Positions 1-9,145 of a stretch of 64,000 nucleotides of DNA are shown here, piece by piece. Within the stretch, counting starts at the first letter, position 1. Each line of letters starts with the position of its first letter. Origin of the DNA: Motilibacter rhizosphaerae (lineage in GTDB: Bacteria > Actinomycetota > Actinomycetes > Motilibacterales > Motilibacteraceae); NCBI RefSeq assembly GCF_004216915.1, contig NZ_SGXD01000003.1, positions 248,001-312,000 on the forward strand, read 5' to 3'. The translations under genes and the position numbers were made by a program. The notes under the pieces were generated by a model. It was not told the origin of the DNA and made no database searches. It was given only the letters and a program-made list of their open reading frames with translations.

Positions 1-51
1 CCCCGCGAGGACCAGCAGGAGCACGACGACGAGGACGATGACGGTGACCAC
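1..51 (-). CDS. ftsY: N-terminus of FtsY-like SRP receptor (partial)
   Basis: The first 17 codons of a gene that leaves the window at base 1. A GTG at 51-49 is the only possible start, because an in-frame TGA lies at 57-55. The visible peptide is almost entirely Val, Leu and Ile, i.e. the beginning of a membrane segment. Actinobacterial FtsY proteins usually begin with such an anchor, and ftsY normally follows smc. The identification rests on this position and on the hydrophobic start; the GTPase domain lies outside the window. Confidence 0.5.
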   Translation of the reverse strand, partial: MVTVIVLVVVLLLVLAG

Positions 52-110
52 GCCTCAGCCTCTCACCCGGACGGGCCCGCCCGGAGCGGGGCCCGAGCGG
101 GGAGCGGATG

Positions 111-293
111 TCAGGCCGAGACCTCGTCCAGGGCGTCGGTGACCTTCGAGCCGACCCGGTCGAGGGCGCCGCTGAGAACCTCGGGACCGGGGACGCGGCG
201 CCCGCGGTGGGGGTAGGCCACGAGCGCCAGGACGAGCGCGGCGAGGAGCAGGGACACGGCGATGCCAGCCAGGAATGCACTCATAACGGTCAT
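111..293 (-). CDS. Small single-pass membrane protein downstream of smc
   Basis: A 60-residue protein whose ATG overlaps the smc stop codon (ATGA), so its translation is probably coupled to smc. Residues 5-27 form one hydrophobic membrane helix. A short basic stretch (HRGRR) follows, then a soluble tail of about 25 residues. A second in-frame ATG three codons in (282-284) could also be used. No known family is recognised. Its place between smc and ftsY suggests a conserved actinobacterial operon member; a link to membrane or chromosome organisation is only inference. Confidence 0.6.
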   Translation of the reverse strand: MTVMSAFLAGIAVSLLLAALVLALVAYPHRGRRVPGPEVLSGALDRVGSKVTDALDEVSA

Positions 294-3200
294 GAGGATA
301 CCGTCGCCGCCTGTGCGGGGGCTGGGAGCTCCTCCGGCGGCCCGTCCTCGACCGGCTGCCGCTCCCCCGGCTCGCGCAGCCGCTGGCTGATCACGGTGGT
401 GACGCCGTCGCCGCGCATGGTGACGCCGTACAGCGCGTCCGCGATCTCCATCGTGCGCTTCTGGTGCGTGATGATGATGAGCTGGCTGCTCGCGCGGAGC
501 TCCTCGAGGATGACGAGCAGCCGCCCGAGGTTGGTGTCGTCGAGCGCGGCCTCGACCTCGTCCATGACGTAGAACGGGCTCGGCCGGGCTTTGAAGATCG
601 CGACGAGCAGGGCCACGGCGGTGAGCGAGCGCTCGCCGCCGGAGAGCAGCGAGAGCCGCTTCACCTTCTTCCCCGGCGGTCGCGCCTCGACCTCGATGCC
701 GGTGGTGAGCATGTCGTCCGGGTTGGTGAGGACCAGCCGGCCCTCGCCGCCCGGGAACAGGCGCGAGAACACGCCCTCGAACTCGCGCGCGGTGTCGGCG
801 TAGGCCTCGGTGAAGACCTGCTGGACGCGCTCGTCGACCTCCTTGACGATGTCGAGCAGGTCGCGCCGGCTCGCCTTGAGGTCCTCGAGCTGGGTGGTGA
901 GGAACTTGTGCCGCTCCTCGAGCGCGGCGAACTCCTCCAGCGCGAGCGGGTTGACCTTGCCGAGCGCGGTCAGCGCGCGCTCGGCCGTGCGGAGCCGCTT
1001 CTCCTGCTCCGCCCGGACGTACGGGTGCGGCTGCGGCTCCTCCTCCGGCTCGGGCTCGCCCGGGACGGGGATCGAGGGCGGGACGAGCTGGTGGGGGCCG
1101 TACTCCTCGACGAGGGCGTCGGGGTCGGTCCCGAGCTCCTCGACCGCGCGCTGGCGCAGCGCCTCGACGCGCATCCGCTGCTCGGCGCGGGCGACCTCGT
1201 CGCGGTGCACGGAGTCGACGAGCTGCTCGAGCTCCGCGGCGAGCCCGCGAGTGGTCGAGCGGGCGGCCGCGAGCCGCTCGGCCACGGCGGCGCGCGCGGC
1301 GTCGGCGGCCGTGCGCTCCTCGGCGGCGAGCTCGAGGGAGGCCGCGAGGCGGCCGAGCGCCTGCTCGGCGCCGTCGAGGACGGCGCGGGCGACCGCGGCC
1401 TCGCGCTCCTGGCGCTCCCGGCGCTCGGCCGCGCGCTGGCGGGCCTCCCGCTCCTGGCGGGCGCCGCGCTCGAGCGCGTCGGCACGACCGGCCAGCGCGC
1501 GGGCGCGCTCCTCCGCCGTGCGGACGGCGAGCCGCGCCTCCATCTCGGCGCGGCGCAGCTCGGCGCCGCGCTCGGCGAGCCGGTCGCGCTGCTCGCGGCT
1601 CGGCTCACCCTCGTCGGGCGCCTCCTGCGCGGCGGTGTGGCGCTGCTCGAGCTCCTCCGCCGCCGTCCGCAGTCCGGCCAGCCCGTCCTGCGCGGACTGG
1701 AGCCGGGTGGCGAGCCGCTCGGCCTCGGCGGCCGCGGCGCGGGCCGCCGCCCCCAGCTGCCCGAGCTCCTCAGCCACCGCCGCCATCCGCGCGTCGGACT
1801 CGTGCAGCCGGGCGAGCGCCGCCTCCACGCGCTCCTCGGCGGCGCGTCCCTCGGTCCGCGCCGCCGACAGCCCGAAGCGGGCGCGCTCGACACGGTGGGA
1901 GGCCTCGGCCAGGGCGCGCTCCGCCTCGTCGACCGCCGCCTGCACCTCGAGCAGGCTGGGAGCCGCGCTGGACCCGCCGCGGACGAACCCGGCCCGGACG
2001 ACGTCGCCGTCCCGGGTCACCGCGCGCAGCCCCGGCTCGCGCTCGACGAGGGCGGCCGCAGCGGCGAGGTCGTCGACGACGACCGTGCCGTCGAGCAGGA
2101 GGCCCAGCGCCGGCAGCAGCTGCTCGGGCGCGGAGACCAGCTCGCGGGCGGCGGTCTCCCCCTCCCGCAGCGCGAGCGGCTGCGTCGCCGCGGCGGGTGC
2201 GCCAGCGACGAGCAGCCCGGCCCTCCCGTGGTCCCCCGCGCGCAGGTGCTCGACGGCGCTCACCGCGCCCGTCAGCCCCTCGACGACGACGGCCTCGGCG
2301 GCCTCGCCGAGCGCGGCGGCCACGGCGGTCTCCCAGCCCGGGCGCACCTCGACCAGCCGCGCGGCGGTCCCGAGCACGCCGGCGACGGGGCTCCCGTCGG
2401 CCAGCAGCGCGCCGGCCCCGTCGCGCGTGGCCAGCCCGAGGCGCAGGGCCTCCACGCGCGCCGTGAGCGCGGCGCGCTCGCGCTCGGCCTCGCGCTCCTC
2501 GGTGACGAGGGCCTCGACCCGCTCGGCGATCTCGTCGAGGGCCGCGCTCGCCTGCTCGTGCTCGTCGTCGAGGTCCTCCTCGCCCGCGTCGAGGCCCGCG
2601 ACCTGGGTCTCGAGCGCCGCGAAGCGCACCTTGGCCTGGTCGGCGCGGGTGAGCGCCTCGTCGCGCGCGGAGGCGAGCCGGCCCAGCTCCGCCTCGGCGG
2701 CGTCCACGCGGCTGCGCGCTGCCGACGCCTGGCCCGCCAGGCGCGCGAGGCCCTCGCGGCGGTCGGCGCGGGCGCGTACGGCGGTGGCGAGGGCCCGCTC
2801 CTCCTCCGTCAGCGCGCGCTCGGCGTCGCGGAGCTGCTCGACGACGGTCCCCAGCTGCTCCTTCGCGGTGCCCACGGCGGCGAGCAGGCCCGCCTCCTCC
2901 TCGCGGACCCGGGCGGCCTGCTGCTCCATCGCGTCGGGGTCCCGGCCCTCGCCCCCGCGCTCCGGCGGCGCCTCGAGCTGGCGGACCAGGCCGCGCAGCC
3001 GCTCCCCGGCGAGCCCGGCGGTGCCGGTGAGCCGCTCGCGCAGGGAGGACAGCGCGTACCACGTCTCCTGGGCGCGGGCCGCGCGCGGCGCCTCGGCCTG
3101 GGCGCGGGCCTCGAGCTCGGCCTCCTGCGTGCGCGCGGCGGCGAGCGCCTCCTCCACCTGGGCGCGGCGGGCGCGCACCGCCCGCTCGTCCGCGACGTCG

Positions 3201-3928
3201 GCCTCGAGCTGCGCGGTGAGCTGCACCAGGTCGTCGGCGAGCAGCCGCAGCCGCGCGTCGCGCGCGTCGGCCTGGACGGTCTGGGCGCGGCGTGCGACCT
3301 CCGCCTGGCGGCCGAGCGGCTTGAGCTGGCGGCGCAGCTCGCCGGTGAGGTCCTGCAGGCGGGTGAGGTTGCCCTGCATCGCGTCGAGCTTGCGGAGCGC
3401 CTTCTCCTTGCGCTTGCGGTGCTTGAGGACGCCGGCGGCCTCCTCGATGAACCCGCGGCGGTCCTCGGGCGTCGCGGACAGCACCGCGTCGAGCTGGCCC
3501 TGGCCGACGATGACGTGCATCTCCCGGCCGATGCCGGAGTCGGAGAGCAGCTCCTGCACGTCGAGCAGCCGGCAGGCCGAGCCGTTGATCTGGTACTCGC
3601 TGCCGCCGTTGCGGAACAGCGTGCGGGTGACGGTCACCTCGGAGTACGCGATCGGCAGCGCCCCGTCGGCGTTGTCGATCGTGAGGCTCACCTCGGCGCG
3701 CCCGAGCGGCGCCCGGCCGGACGTGCCGGCGAAGATGACGTCCTCCATCTTGCCGCCGCGCAGGCTCTTCGCCCCCTGCTCGCCCATGACCCAGGCGAGG
3801 GCGTCGACGACGTTGGACTTGCCGGAGCCGTTGGGGCCGACGACCGCCGTGATGCCCGGCTCGAAGCGCAGCGTCGTGGCGGAGGCGAAGGACTTGAAGC
3901 CCCGCAGCGTCAGGCTCTTGAGGTGCAC
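290..3928 (-). CDS. smc: Chromosome segregation protein SMC
   Basis: A full-length SMC ATPase of 1212 residues, the core of the SMC-ScpAB condensin that organises and segregates the nucleoid. The N-terminal Walker A motif GPNGSGKS is at residues 31-38. Long Ala/Glu/Arg-rich coiled coils flank a hinge at about residues 505-640. The C-terminal head has the signature LSGGE (about 1095-1099) and a Walker B ending in MDEVEAALDD (about 1120-1131). The start is GTG at 3928, preceded by a strong GGAGGGGG ribosome site; the tail after the head domain is Pro/Glu rich. It is followed, with a 4-base overlap, by the small membrane protein and then ftsY. Confidence 0.97.
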   Translation of the reverse strand: MHLKSLTLRGFKSFASATTLRFEPGITAVVGPNGSGKSNVVDALAWVMGEQGAKSLRGGKMEDVIFAGTSGRAPLGRAEVSLTIDNADGALPIAYSEVTVTRTLFRNGGSEYQINGSACRLLDVQELLSDSGIGREMHVIVGQGQLDAVLSATPEDRRGFIEEAAGVLKHRKRKEKALRKLDAMQGNLTRLQDLTGELRRQLKPLGRQAEVARRAQTVQADARDARLRLLADDLVQLTAQLEADVADERAVRARRAQVEEALAAARTQEAELEARAQAEAPRAARAQETWYALSSLRERLTGTAGLAGERLRGLVRQLEAPPERGGEGRDPDAMEQQAARVREEEAGLLAAVGTAKEQLGTVVEQLRDAERALTEEERALATAVRARADRREGLARLAGQASAARSRVDAAEAELGRLASARDEALTRADQAKVRFAALETQVAGLDAGEEDLDDEHEQASAALDEIAERVEALVTEEREAERERAALTARVEALRLGLATRDGAGALLADGSPVAGVLGTAARLVEVRPGWETAVAAALGEAAEAVVVEGLTGAVSAVEHLRAGDHGRAGLLVAGAPAAATQPLALREGETAARELVSAPEQLLPALGLLLDGTVVVDDLAAAAALVEREPGLRAVTRDGDVVRAGFVRGGSSAAPSLLEVQAAVDEAERALAEASHRVERARFGLSAARTEGRAAEERVEAALARLHESDARMAAVAEELGQLGAAARAAAAEAERLATRLQSAQDGLAGLRTAAEELEQRHTAAQEAPDEGEPSREQRDRLAERGAELRRAEMEARLAVRTAEERARALAGRADALERGARQEREARQRAAERRERQEREAAVARAVLDGAEQALGRLAASLELAAEERTAADAARAAVAERLAAARSTTRGLAAELEQLVDSVHRDEVARAEQRMRVEALRQRAVEELGTDPDALVEEYGPHQLVPPSIPVPGEPEPEEEPQPHPYVRAEQEKRLRTAERALTALGKVNPLALEEFAALEERHKFLTTQLEDLKASRRDLLDIVKEVDERVQQVFTEAYADTAREFEGVFSRLFPGGEGRLVLTNPDDMLTTGIEVEARPPGKKVKRLSLLSGGERSLTAVALLVAIFKARPSPFYVMDEVEAALDDTNLGRLLVILEELRASSQLIIITHQKRTMEIADALYGVTMRGDGVTTVISQRLREPGERQPVEDGPPEELPAPAQAATVSS

Positions 3929-4090
3929 GGGACCCCCTCCAGCGGCGTACGGGACAGGTCTGCGGGGACGGCGGCCGGCGCGGTGCGCGGCAGGAGCACG
4001 CTAGCCGACGCGGCCGTCGGCCCTGGCCGGGCGAGCGGCGGCGCCAGGGCCTCGTGACGGGAGGGCACAGCGACCAGCGGGCACAGCGAC

Positions 4091-4117
4091 GAGCCGGCCC
4101 GCAGGGCGGACCGGCTC
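4091..4117. terminator. Possible hairpin terminator upstream of smc
   Basis: An inverted repeat with 7-bp arms (GAGCCGG / CCGGCTC) and a 13-nt loop in the 234-nt gap between smc and the small coiled-coil gene. It has no T tract. A direct repeat of gggcacagcgac lies just beside it at about 4064-4090. The rest of the gap shows nothing I can name. Confidence 0.3.
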
Positions 4118-4162
4118 GGGTGCTGCTGCGCTGGTGCGCTGCGTCGCGGGGACGCGCCGCCG

Positions 4163-4369
4163 CTAGGCGAGCGCGGGCTCCTGCACGCGGTCCATCTTGA
4201 CGCCGTCGAGCTCGTGCTCGAGGGCGCCGAGGGTGCGCAGGGTGTCGTTGTCGGCCTGCAGCCGGGCGACCTCGGCCTCGAGGTCGCGCACGCGCTGCTG
4301 GAGCCGGCGCACGTCCGCGAGCATCCGCGGGTCCGGGCCACCGACGTGACCGAAGAGCGCCTTCGCCAT
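4163..4369 (-). CDS. Small coiled-coil protein, unknown function
   Basis: A 68-residue protein that starts MAKALFGHVG and is then almost entirely a heptad-patterned helix (about residues 17-55), ending in a short acidic tail. I chose the ATG at 4369 because GGAGGA stands 9 nt upstream; longer in-frame extensions to 4495 run through promoter sequence. It has its own promoter (4467-4495) and a leader of about 90 nt. The dimerising coiled coil suggests a scaffolding or cell-envelope role, but there is no direct evidence for function. Confidence 0.7.
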   Translation of the reverse strand: MAKALFGHVGGPDPRMLADVRRLQQRVRDLEAEVARLQADNDTLRTLGALEHELDGVKMDRVQEPALA

Positions 4370-4466
4370 GTTGAACGTCCTCCACCTGGGATTCCGGGGT
4401 CTCCGGGCTCGCGAGCGCCTCGCCGGTCCGGGTGCGGACGGCGGGATGTGCTGCGGGCGGGCTTCA

Positions 4467-4495
4467 AGGGTCTCACCAGGTTGCGACGACGTCAA
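4467..4495 (-). promoter_or_regulatory. Sigma70-type promoter for the coiled-coil gene
   Basis: On the minus strand, -35 TTGACG (4495-4490), a 17-nt spacer and -10 GACCCT (4472-4467). Transcription would start near 4460, about 90 nt before the ATG at 4369. Confidence 0.45.
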
Positions 4496-4537
4496 CGGTC
4501 GGTCTCGATCCGGTGACGGTCGTCGCGCGGCGCGGGC

Positions 4538-5443
4538 TCAGCCGCGTACGCTCTCGCGGGCGCGCGCGGGCACCTCGCGCCGCCAGCCCCGGGGCGGGCG
4601 CTGGCAGTGCGGGCAGGAGAACGACGAGCGCCCCATGAAGGGGTCGCGCACGACCAGCGTCCCGCAGCGCGGGCAGGGCCGGCCCTCCTGGCCGTAGGCC
4701 GCGAGCGACCGGTCGAAGTACCCGCTCTGCCCGTTGACGTTGACGTAGAGCGCGTCGAACGACGTGCCGCCCTGGTCGAGCGCCTCGACCATGACCTCGC
4801 GGGCCGCGCCGAGGACCGCGAGCGCGTCGCCCCGGCTGAGCCGGTCGGTGGGCCGCGCCCAGTGCAGCTGCGCGCGCCAGAGGGCCTCGTCGGCGTAGAT
4901 GTTGCCGATGCCGCTCACCAGCGTCTGGTCGAGCAGGGCGCGCTTGAGCTGGGTCCGCTTCGCCCGCAGGGCCCGGGCGACCGCGGCGTCGTCCTCGAGC
5001 GGGTCGAGCAGGTCGCGCGCGATGTGCTCCACTATGACCGGCACGCCGTCGGCCCCGGTGGGCACGAGGGCGACGCCGCCGAAGGTGCGCTGGTCGACGA
5101 AGCGCAGCTCGGGCCCGCCGTCGGCGAAGCGCAGGCGCACCCGCAGGTGGCGCTCGTCCGGTGCGGCCGGGTCCTGCACGAGCAGCTGGCCGCTCATGCC
5201 GAGGTGGACGACGAGGGCCTCGCCCGGGCCCTCGAGGGAGTCGAGCGGCACCCAGAGGTACTTCCCCCGCCGCTGGGGCCGGCGCAGCACGCGCCCGGCC
5301 AGGCGGTCGGAGAGGTCGCCCGCACCGGCGACGTGGCGGCGCACGGCCCGGGCGTGCAGGACGTCGACGGCCGCGAGCTCGCGGTCGGTGACGTGGGCCT
5401 CGAGGCCGCGCCGGACGACCTCGACCTCGGGCAGCTCCGGCAC
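4538..5443 (-). CDS. mutM: Formamidopyrimidine-DNA glycosylase
   Basis: A DNA repair glycosylase/AP lyase of 301 residues that removes 8-oxoguanine and ring-opened purines. The N-terminus PELPEVE gives the catalytic Pro2 and Glu3. A Lys at about residue 61 (RRGKYLW) matches the conserved lysine. The C-terminal zinc finger has C257, C260, C277 and C280. The start is GTG, 2 nt after the rnc stop codon, so the two genes are translated from one transcript. About 20 basic residues extend beyond the zinc finger, slightly more than usual. Confidence 0.96.
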   Translation of the reverse strand: MPELPEVEVVRRGLEAHVTDRELAAVDVLHARAVRRHVAGAGDLSDRLAGRVLRRPQRRGKYLWVPLDSLEGPGEALVVHLGMSGQLLVQDPAAPDERHLRVRLRFADGGPELRFVDQRTFGGVALVPTGADGVPVIVEHIARDLLDPLEDDAAVARALRAKRTQLKRALLDQTLVSGIGNIYADEALWRAQLHWARPTDRLSRGDALAVLGAAREVMVEALDQGGTSFDALYVNVNGQSGYFDRSLAAYGQEGRPCPRCGTLVVRDPFMGRSSFSCPHCQRPPRGWRREVPARARESVRG

Positions 5444-5445
5444 GG

Positions 5446-6237
5446 CTAGCCGGCGGTGGGGAGCGCCGCGCCGTCAGCAGCGGCGTCAGCAGCCGTCCCA
5501 GCAGCGTCGGCAGCGCCGTCGAGCGCGCGCAGCGCCGCCCACGCCTGCGCGGCGGCCTCCTGCTCGGCCTCCTTCTTGCTGCGCCCCGTGCCGGTGCCGA
5601 AGGGCTCGGCGTCGACCGAGACCACGGCGACGAAGGTCTTCGCGTGGTCGGGCCCGTCGCTGGTGAGGGCGTAGTGCGGGGCCCCGCGGCCCTGGGCGGC
5701 GGCGAGCTCCTGCAGCGAGGTCTTCCAGTCCAGCCCGGCGCCGAGCTCCGCCGCGGAGTCCAGCAGCGGGTCGACCAGGCGGTGCACCAGGGCGGCGGCC
5801 TCGTCGAGGCCGACGTCGACGTACGCCGCGCCGATGAGCGCCTCGATGGTGTCGGCGAGGATCGAGGACTTGTCCCGCCCGCCGGTGGACTCCTCGCCGC
5901 GCCCGAGGCGCAGGTGCGCCCCGACGTCGAGGGCGCGGCCGAGGTCGGCGAGCGCGCGCATGTTGACGACCGCGGCGCGCAGCTTGGCGAGCCGGCCCTC
6001 GGGCAGGTCGGGGTGCCGCTCGTACAGCGTCGAGGTCACGACCAGCCCGAGCACGGCGTCACCGAGGAACTCGAGCCGCTCGTTGGTGGGCAGGCCACCG
6101 TGCTCGTAAGCGTAGGAGCGGTGCGTCAGCGCACGCTCGAGCGTGGCGCCGGTGTAGTCGACGCCGAGCCGCTCGGCGAGCTCGCGCGGGTGGGACGGGC
6201 CCGGACGCGTCGCGTCCGGGCCGGCGGCGGGCGCCAC
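5446..6237 (-). CDS. rnc: Ribonuclease III
   Basis: The double-stranded RNA endonuclease that processes rRNA precursors and structured mRNAs; 263 residues from the chosen start. The RNase III signature NERLEFLGD is at residues 52-60, with further catalytic acids D129 and E132 (ADTIEAL). A C-terminal dsRNA-binding domain (about 175-245) is followed by an Ala-rich tail. The frame is open further upstream, but that would run through rpmF. The GTG at 6237, 14 nt after the rpmF stop, is therefore preferred. It lies in the operon DUF177-rpmF-rnc-mutM. Confidence 0.94.
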   Translation of the reverse strand: MAPAAGPDATRPGPSHPRELAERLGVDYTGATLERALTHRSYAYEHGGLPTNERLEFLGDAVLGLVVTSTLYERHPDLPEGRLAKLRAAVVNMRALADLGRALDVGAHLRLGRGEESTGGRDKSSILADTIEALIGAAYVDVGLDEAAALVHRLVDPLLDSAAELGAGLDWKTSLQELAAAQGRGAPHYALTSDGPDHAKTFVAVVSVDAEPFGTGTGRSKKEAEQEAAAQAWAALRALDGAADAAGTAADAAADGAALPTAG

Positions 6238-6251
6238 GGGCGCGCCCGGCC

Positions 6252-6425
6252 TCAGACGTCCAGGACCTGGCGGCGGGCGTAGGTCCCGCACGTCCCGCAC
6301 GCGGTGTGCGGCAGCTTGGGCGAGCGGCAGCGCTCGCAGGCGACGAGGGTGACGGGCGTCGCCTTCCACTGCGCGCGCCGGGAGCGGGTGTTGCTGCGCG
6401 ACATCCGGCGCTTGGGAACGGCCAC
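6252..6425 (-). CDS. rpmF: 50S ribosomal protein L32
   Basis: A 57-residue protein starting [17 protein letters not shown], the typical L32 N-terminus. A four-cysteine zinc ribbon (C30, C33, C43, C46) marks it as the zinc-binding form. The start is GTG at 6425, with GAGGAG 7 nt upstream. It lies between the DUF177 gene and rnc, the usual order in this phylum. It is hidden inside a longer reading frame of rnc and is easily missed. Confidence 0.96.
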   Translation of the reverse strand: MAVPKRRMSRSNTRSRRAQWKATPVTLVACERCRSPKLPHTACGTCGTYARRQVLDV

Positions 6426-6486
6426 GACGAACTCCTCGTACTGGTGGGGCTTGGGGTTGCGGGTGCTGCTGGGTGGTGCGGTGGTG

Positions 6487-7068
6487 CTAGGGCTGCTCGG
6501 GGCGCTGCTCCCCGAGCAGGCCGCCCAGGGCGGCCCAGCGCGGGTCGAGCGCCTCGTGCGTGTGCTCGGGGTCGTCCGACAGGCGCGCGCCGCACTCGAC
6601 GCACAGCCCGGCGCAGTCCTCCTCGCACACCGGTTGCTGCGGCAGTGCGAGCACCACCGCGTCGCGCACCACGGGCTCGAGGTCGAGCAGGTCGCCCTCG
6701 AGCTGGTGCACCTCGTCCTCGTCGGCCTCGGCCGACGACGACCCGGGGTAGGCGTAGAGCTCCTGGAGGTCCACCTCGAGGGTCTCCTCGAGCGGCTCCA
6801 GGCACCGCACGCACTCCCCGCGGACCTGGCCCTGCGCCGTCCCCGACACGAGGACCCCCTCCATGACGGCCTCGAGCCGAAGCTCGAGCTCCATCGTGGA
6901 GCCCTCCGGCACGCCGATCACGTCCGTCCCCAGGTGCTTCGGCGCGGGCACCGAGCGGGTCAGGCTGCGCATCGAGCCCGGTCGGCGGCCGAGTTCGCGG
7001 GTGTCGATCACGAACGGGTCGCGCGGGTCGAGGCGAGCCGTGTCCGGCTCTCTGTCTCGGCGTGGCAT
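6487..7068 (-). CDS. DUF177 (YceD-like) protein
   Basis: A 193-residue protein of the DUF177/YceD family, encoded directly upstream of rpmF as in most bacteria and linked in the literature to 23S rRNA or large-subunit maturation. Visible are a GECVRCL motif in the middle, an acidic stretch around residues 110-120, and a C-terminal Cys pair region [14 protein letters not shown]. The start is ATG at 7068, with AAGGA 8 nt upstream. It is 61 nt from rpmF and probably cotranscribed. Confidence 0.9.
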   Translation of the reverse strand: MPRRDREPDTARLDPRDPFVIDTRELGRRPGSMRSLTRSVPAPKHLGTDVIGVPEGSTMELELRLEAVMEGVLVSGTAQGQVRGECVRCLEPLEETLEVDLQELYAYPGSSSAEADEDEVHQLEGDLLDLEPVVRDAVVLALPQQPVCEEDCAGLCVECGARLSDDPEHTHEALDPRWAALGGLLGEQRPEQP

Positions 7069-7174
7069 GGTGGCGGTCCTTCACGACGGCCTCGGGGGAG
7101 GCCACGGCGGCTCGACTCCAGACGACCCGTCCTGGGGCAGGACGGCACGACCGGTGTCGGACCGAGGGTCAACA

Positions 7175-7807
7175 CTACCGGATCCGGCGGCCGCGCTCCA
7201 CGTCGTCGCGAGCGGCGCCACCCGGGGCGGTGCGCTGACCAGCGTACGTGCCGGGCTCGTCGCCCTCCTCGGCGTAGCCCGCGCCGGCGTACGGGTCGCC
7301 GAGGTAGGCCCCCTCCGGCGCCTGCTCGAGCTCCTCGCCGTCGTCGGCGGCGAGCTCCTCCGCGCTGCGCGCGCGCAGCTTCTCCCGCCCGCGGGTGACC
7401 GCGGCGAGCGTCTTGCCCAGCGCGACCTCGAACGAGGCGAGCTTCGCGTCCACGTAGTCGTCGGTCTCGTCGCGCATCTGCGCCGAGAGCGACCGCGCGT
7501 CGTCGACGATCTGCACCGCGCGGCGGTGCGCCTCCTGGACGACCTCCTGCTCGTCGACCAGGCGGGCCTGCTCGGCGCGGGCGTCCTCGATGATCCGCTC
7601 GGCCTCGCGGCGCCCGTCGTCGAGCACCGCGTCGCGCTCCTCGAGCACGGTCTCGGCGTGGTGGAGCTCCTCGGGGAGCAGCTCGCGGACCTCGTCGAGC
7701 AGCGCGAGCACCTCGGCCCGGTTGAGGATGCACGAGGCCGACATCGGCATCGAGCGCGCCTCGGTCACCATCGCCGTGAGCTCGTCGAGCTTGGTGTGGA
7801 CGTCCAT
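7175..7807 (-). CDS. Coiled-coil protein, ATP-synthase b-subunit/DivIVA-like
   Basis: A 210-residue, largely helical protein. A long charged coiled coil (about residues 45-165) contains the DARxxAxxIVxDA-type repeats seen in DivIVA and F-type ATPase b subunits. The C-terminus is disordered, rich in Gly, Tyr and Glu. The start is ATG at 7807, after GGAGGAGGGAG. Relatives occupy the same position between coaD and the DUF177 gene across actinobacteria (Mycobacterium tuberculosis Rv2927c is such a case, from memory). There is no membrane segment, so a true ATPase subunit is unlikely; a cell-pole or envelope role is inference. Confidence 0.8.
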   Translation of the reverse strand: MDVHTKLDELTAMVTEARSMPMSASCILNRAEVLALLDEVRELLPEELHHAETVLEERDAVLDDGRREAERIIEDARAEQARLVDEQEVVQEAHRRAVQIVDDARSLSAQMRDETDDYVDAKLASFEVALGKTLAAVTRGREKLRARSAEELAADDGEELEQAPEGAYLGDPYAGAGYAEEGDEPGTYAGQRTAPGGAARDDVERGRRIR

Positions 7808-7842
7808 CGGGCTCCCTCCTCCCGCGCCGGCCGGGGCCGGCG

Positions 7843-8355
7843 CTAGGCGCCGGCGGGCGGCTGGAGCCGCTCGAGCAGGCGCGCGTGCACAGTCTGGGGC
7901 ACGAGCCCCGAGACGTCTCCCCCGTAGGCCGAGACCTCCTTGATGAGGCTCGAGGACAGGTAGGAGTACTCCGGGTTGGTGGCGACGAAGACCGTCTCCA
8001 GCCCGGACAGGCGGTGGTTCATCTGGGCCATCTGCAGCTCGTAGTCGAAGTCCGTCACGGCGCGCAGGCCCTTGACGACGACCGGGATGTCGCGGTCGCG
8101 GCAGAAGTCGACGAGCAGGCCCTTGAACGCGACGACCTCGACCCGGCCGAGGCCGGCGGTGACCTCGCGCAGCATCTCCATGCGCTCGTCGAGGTCGAAC
8201 AGCCCGCGCTTCGTGGCGTTGACGAGGACGCCGACGGTCACCTCGTCGTAGAGCCGCGCGGCACGGCCGATGACGTCGAGGTGCCCGTTGGTCACGGGGT
8301 CGAACGAGCCGGGGCAGATGCACCGGCGGACGGTCGTGCTGGCACCGCTGGTCAC
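7843..8355 (-). CDS. coaD: Phosphopantetheine adenylyltransferase
   Basis: The fourth step of coenzyme A synthesis: 4'-phosphopantetheine plus ATP gives dephospho-CoA. It has 170 residues, the normal family length. The nucleotidyltransferase motif TNGHLD is at residues 22-27, and the second ATP motif YSYLSSSLIKEV near residue 120. I chose GTG at 8355 because GGGAGG lies 6 nt upstream and the protein then begins just before the first strand; the frame stays open to 8445. It is divergent from trmB. Confidence 0.95.
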   Translation of the reverse strand: MTSGASTTVRRCICPGSFDPVTNGHLDVIGRAARLYDEVTVGVLVNATKRGLFDLDERMEMLREVTAGLGRVEVVAFKGLLVDFCRDRDIPVVVKGLRAVTDFDYELQMAQMNHRLSGLETVFVATNPEYSYLSSSLIKEVSAYGGDVSGLVPQTVHARLLERLQPPAGA

Positions 8356-8464
8356 GAGCACCTCCCTGCTGGACGGTCTGCTGATGGCACGGGTCTGCTG
8401 GGCGGGGCTCTGCTGGGAGCCGCCTGCGCCGCGGACGCCGGGCAACGTACCAGCCGGGCGGGCC

Positions 8465-8470
8465 TAGGCT
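8465..8470 (+). promoter_or_regulatory. -10 element giving a leaderless trmB mRNA
   Basis: TAGGCT, six bases before the GTG at 8477. There is no ribosome-binding sequence before the start, so transcription probably begins at the start codon itself. Confidence 0.55.
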
Positions 8471-8476
8471 CCCCCG

Positions 8477-9145
8477 GTGCACCTCGAGCACCCGCGCCAC
8501 ATCCGCTCCTTCCATCCCCGCCGCAGCCGTGTCACCGCCGGCCAGCAGCGGGCCCTCGACGCGGGCTGGCCGCACTGGGGAGTCGAGGGCGACGGGCCGC
8601 TCGACGTGGCCGGGCTCTTCGGGCGCACCGCGCCGCTCGTGCTCGAGATCGGGTTCGGGATGGGCGAGACGACCGCGCGCATGGCGGCCGCCGACCCGGC
8701 GCGCGACGTGCTCGCCGTCGACGTCCACACCCCCGGCGTCGGCGCCCTGCTCGGCGAGGTCGCGGCGCTCGGGCTGGGCAACGTGCGCGTCGTCGTGGGC
8801 GACGCGGTCGAGGTGCTCCGCGACCGGTTGGGGCCGGGGTCGCTCGACGAGGTGCGGGCGTACTTCCCGGACCCGTGGCCGAAGGCCCGCCACCACAAGC
8901 GGCGGCTCGTGAGCCCGGACTTCCTGGCGCTCGCCGCCGACCGGGTACGCGCCGGTGGCCGCCTGCACCTCGCCACCGACTGGGCCGACTACGCCGGGCA
9001 GATGAGCGCCCTGCTGCACGCCTCGCCCGCGTGGACGGTCGAGCACGAGGGGGCCCGGCCCGACTGGCGGCCGGTGACGCGCTTCGAGCAGCAGGGCCTC
9101 GCCAAGGGCCACGCCGTGGTGGACCTGATCGCGCGCCGGGGCTAG
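8477..9145 (+). CDS. trmB: tRNA (guanine-N7-)-methyltransferase
   Basis: It methylates G46 in the variable loop of tRNA using S-adenosylmethionine. It has 222 residues. The SAM-binding loop EIGFGMGE is at residues 57-64, and the family motif PDPWPK with a following basic HHKRR stretch at about 131-143. The GTG start follows a -10-like hexamer without a ribosome site, so it is likely leaderless. Its stop codon overlaps the oppositely directed rsmD stop in the palindrome CTAG. Confidence 0.93.
   Translation: MHLEHPRHIRSFHPRRSRVTAGQQRALDAGWPHWGVEGDGPLDVAGLFGRTAPLVLEIGFGMGETTARMAAADPARDVLAVDVHTPGVGALLGEVAALGLGNVRVVVGDAVEVLRDRLGPGSLDEVRAYFPDPWPKARHHKRRLVSPDFLALAADRVRAGGRLHLATDWADYAGQMSALLHASPAWTVEHEGARPDWRPVTRFEQQGLAKGHAVVDLIARRG

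Noticed and set aside
464-4057. Plus-strand open frame of 1197 codons opposite smc, and a second of 1064 codons in another frame
   Set aside because: Antisense shadows. At this G+C level stop codons are rare in all frames; the protein composition (mostly Arg, Ala, Gly, Leu or Ser/Arg) is that of a shadow, and smc on the minus strand has all its motifs.
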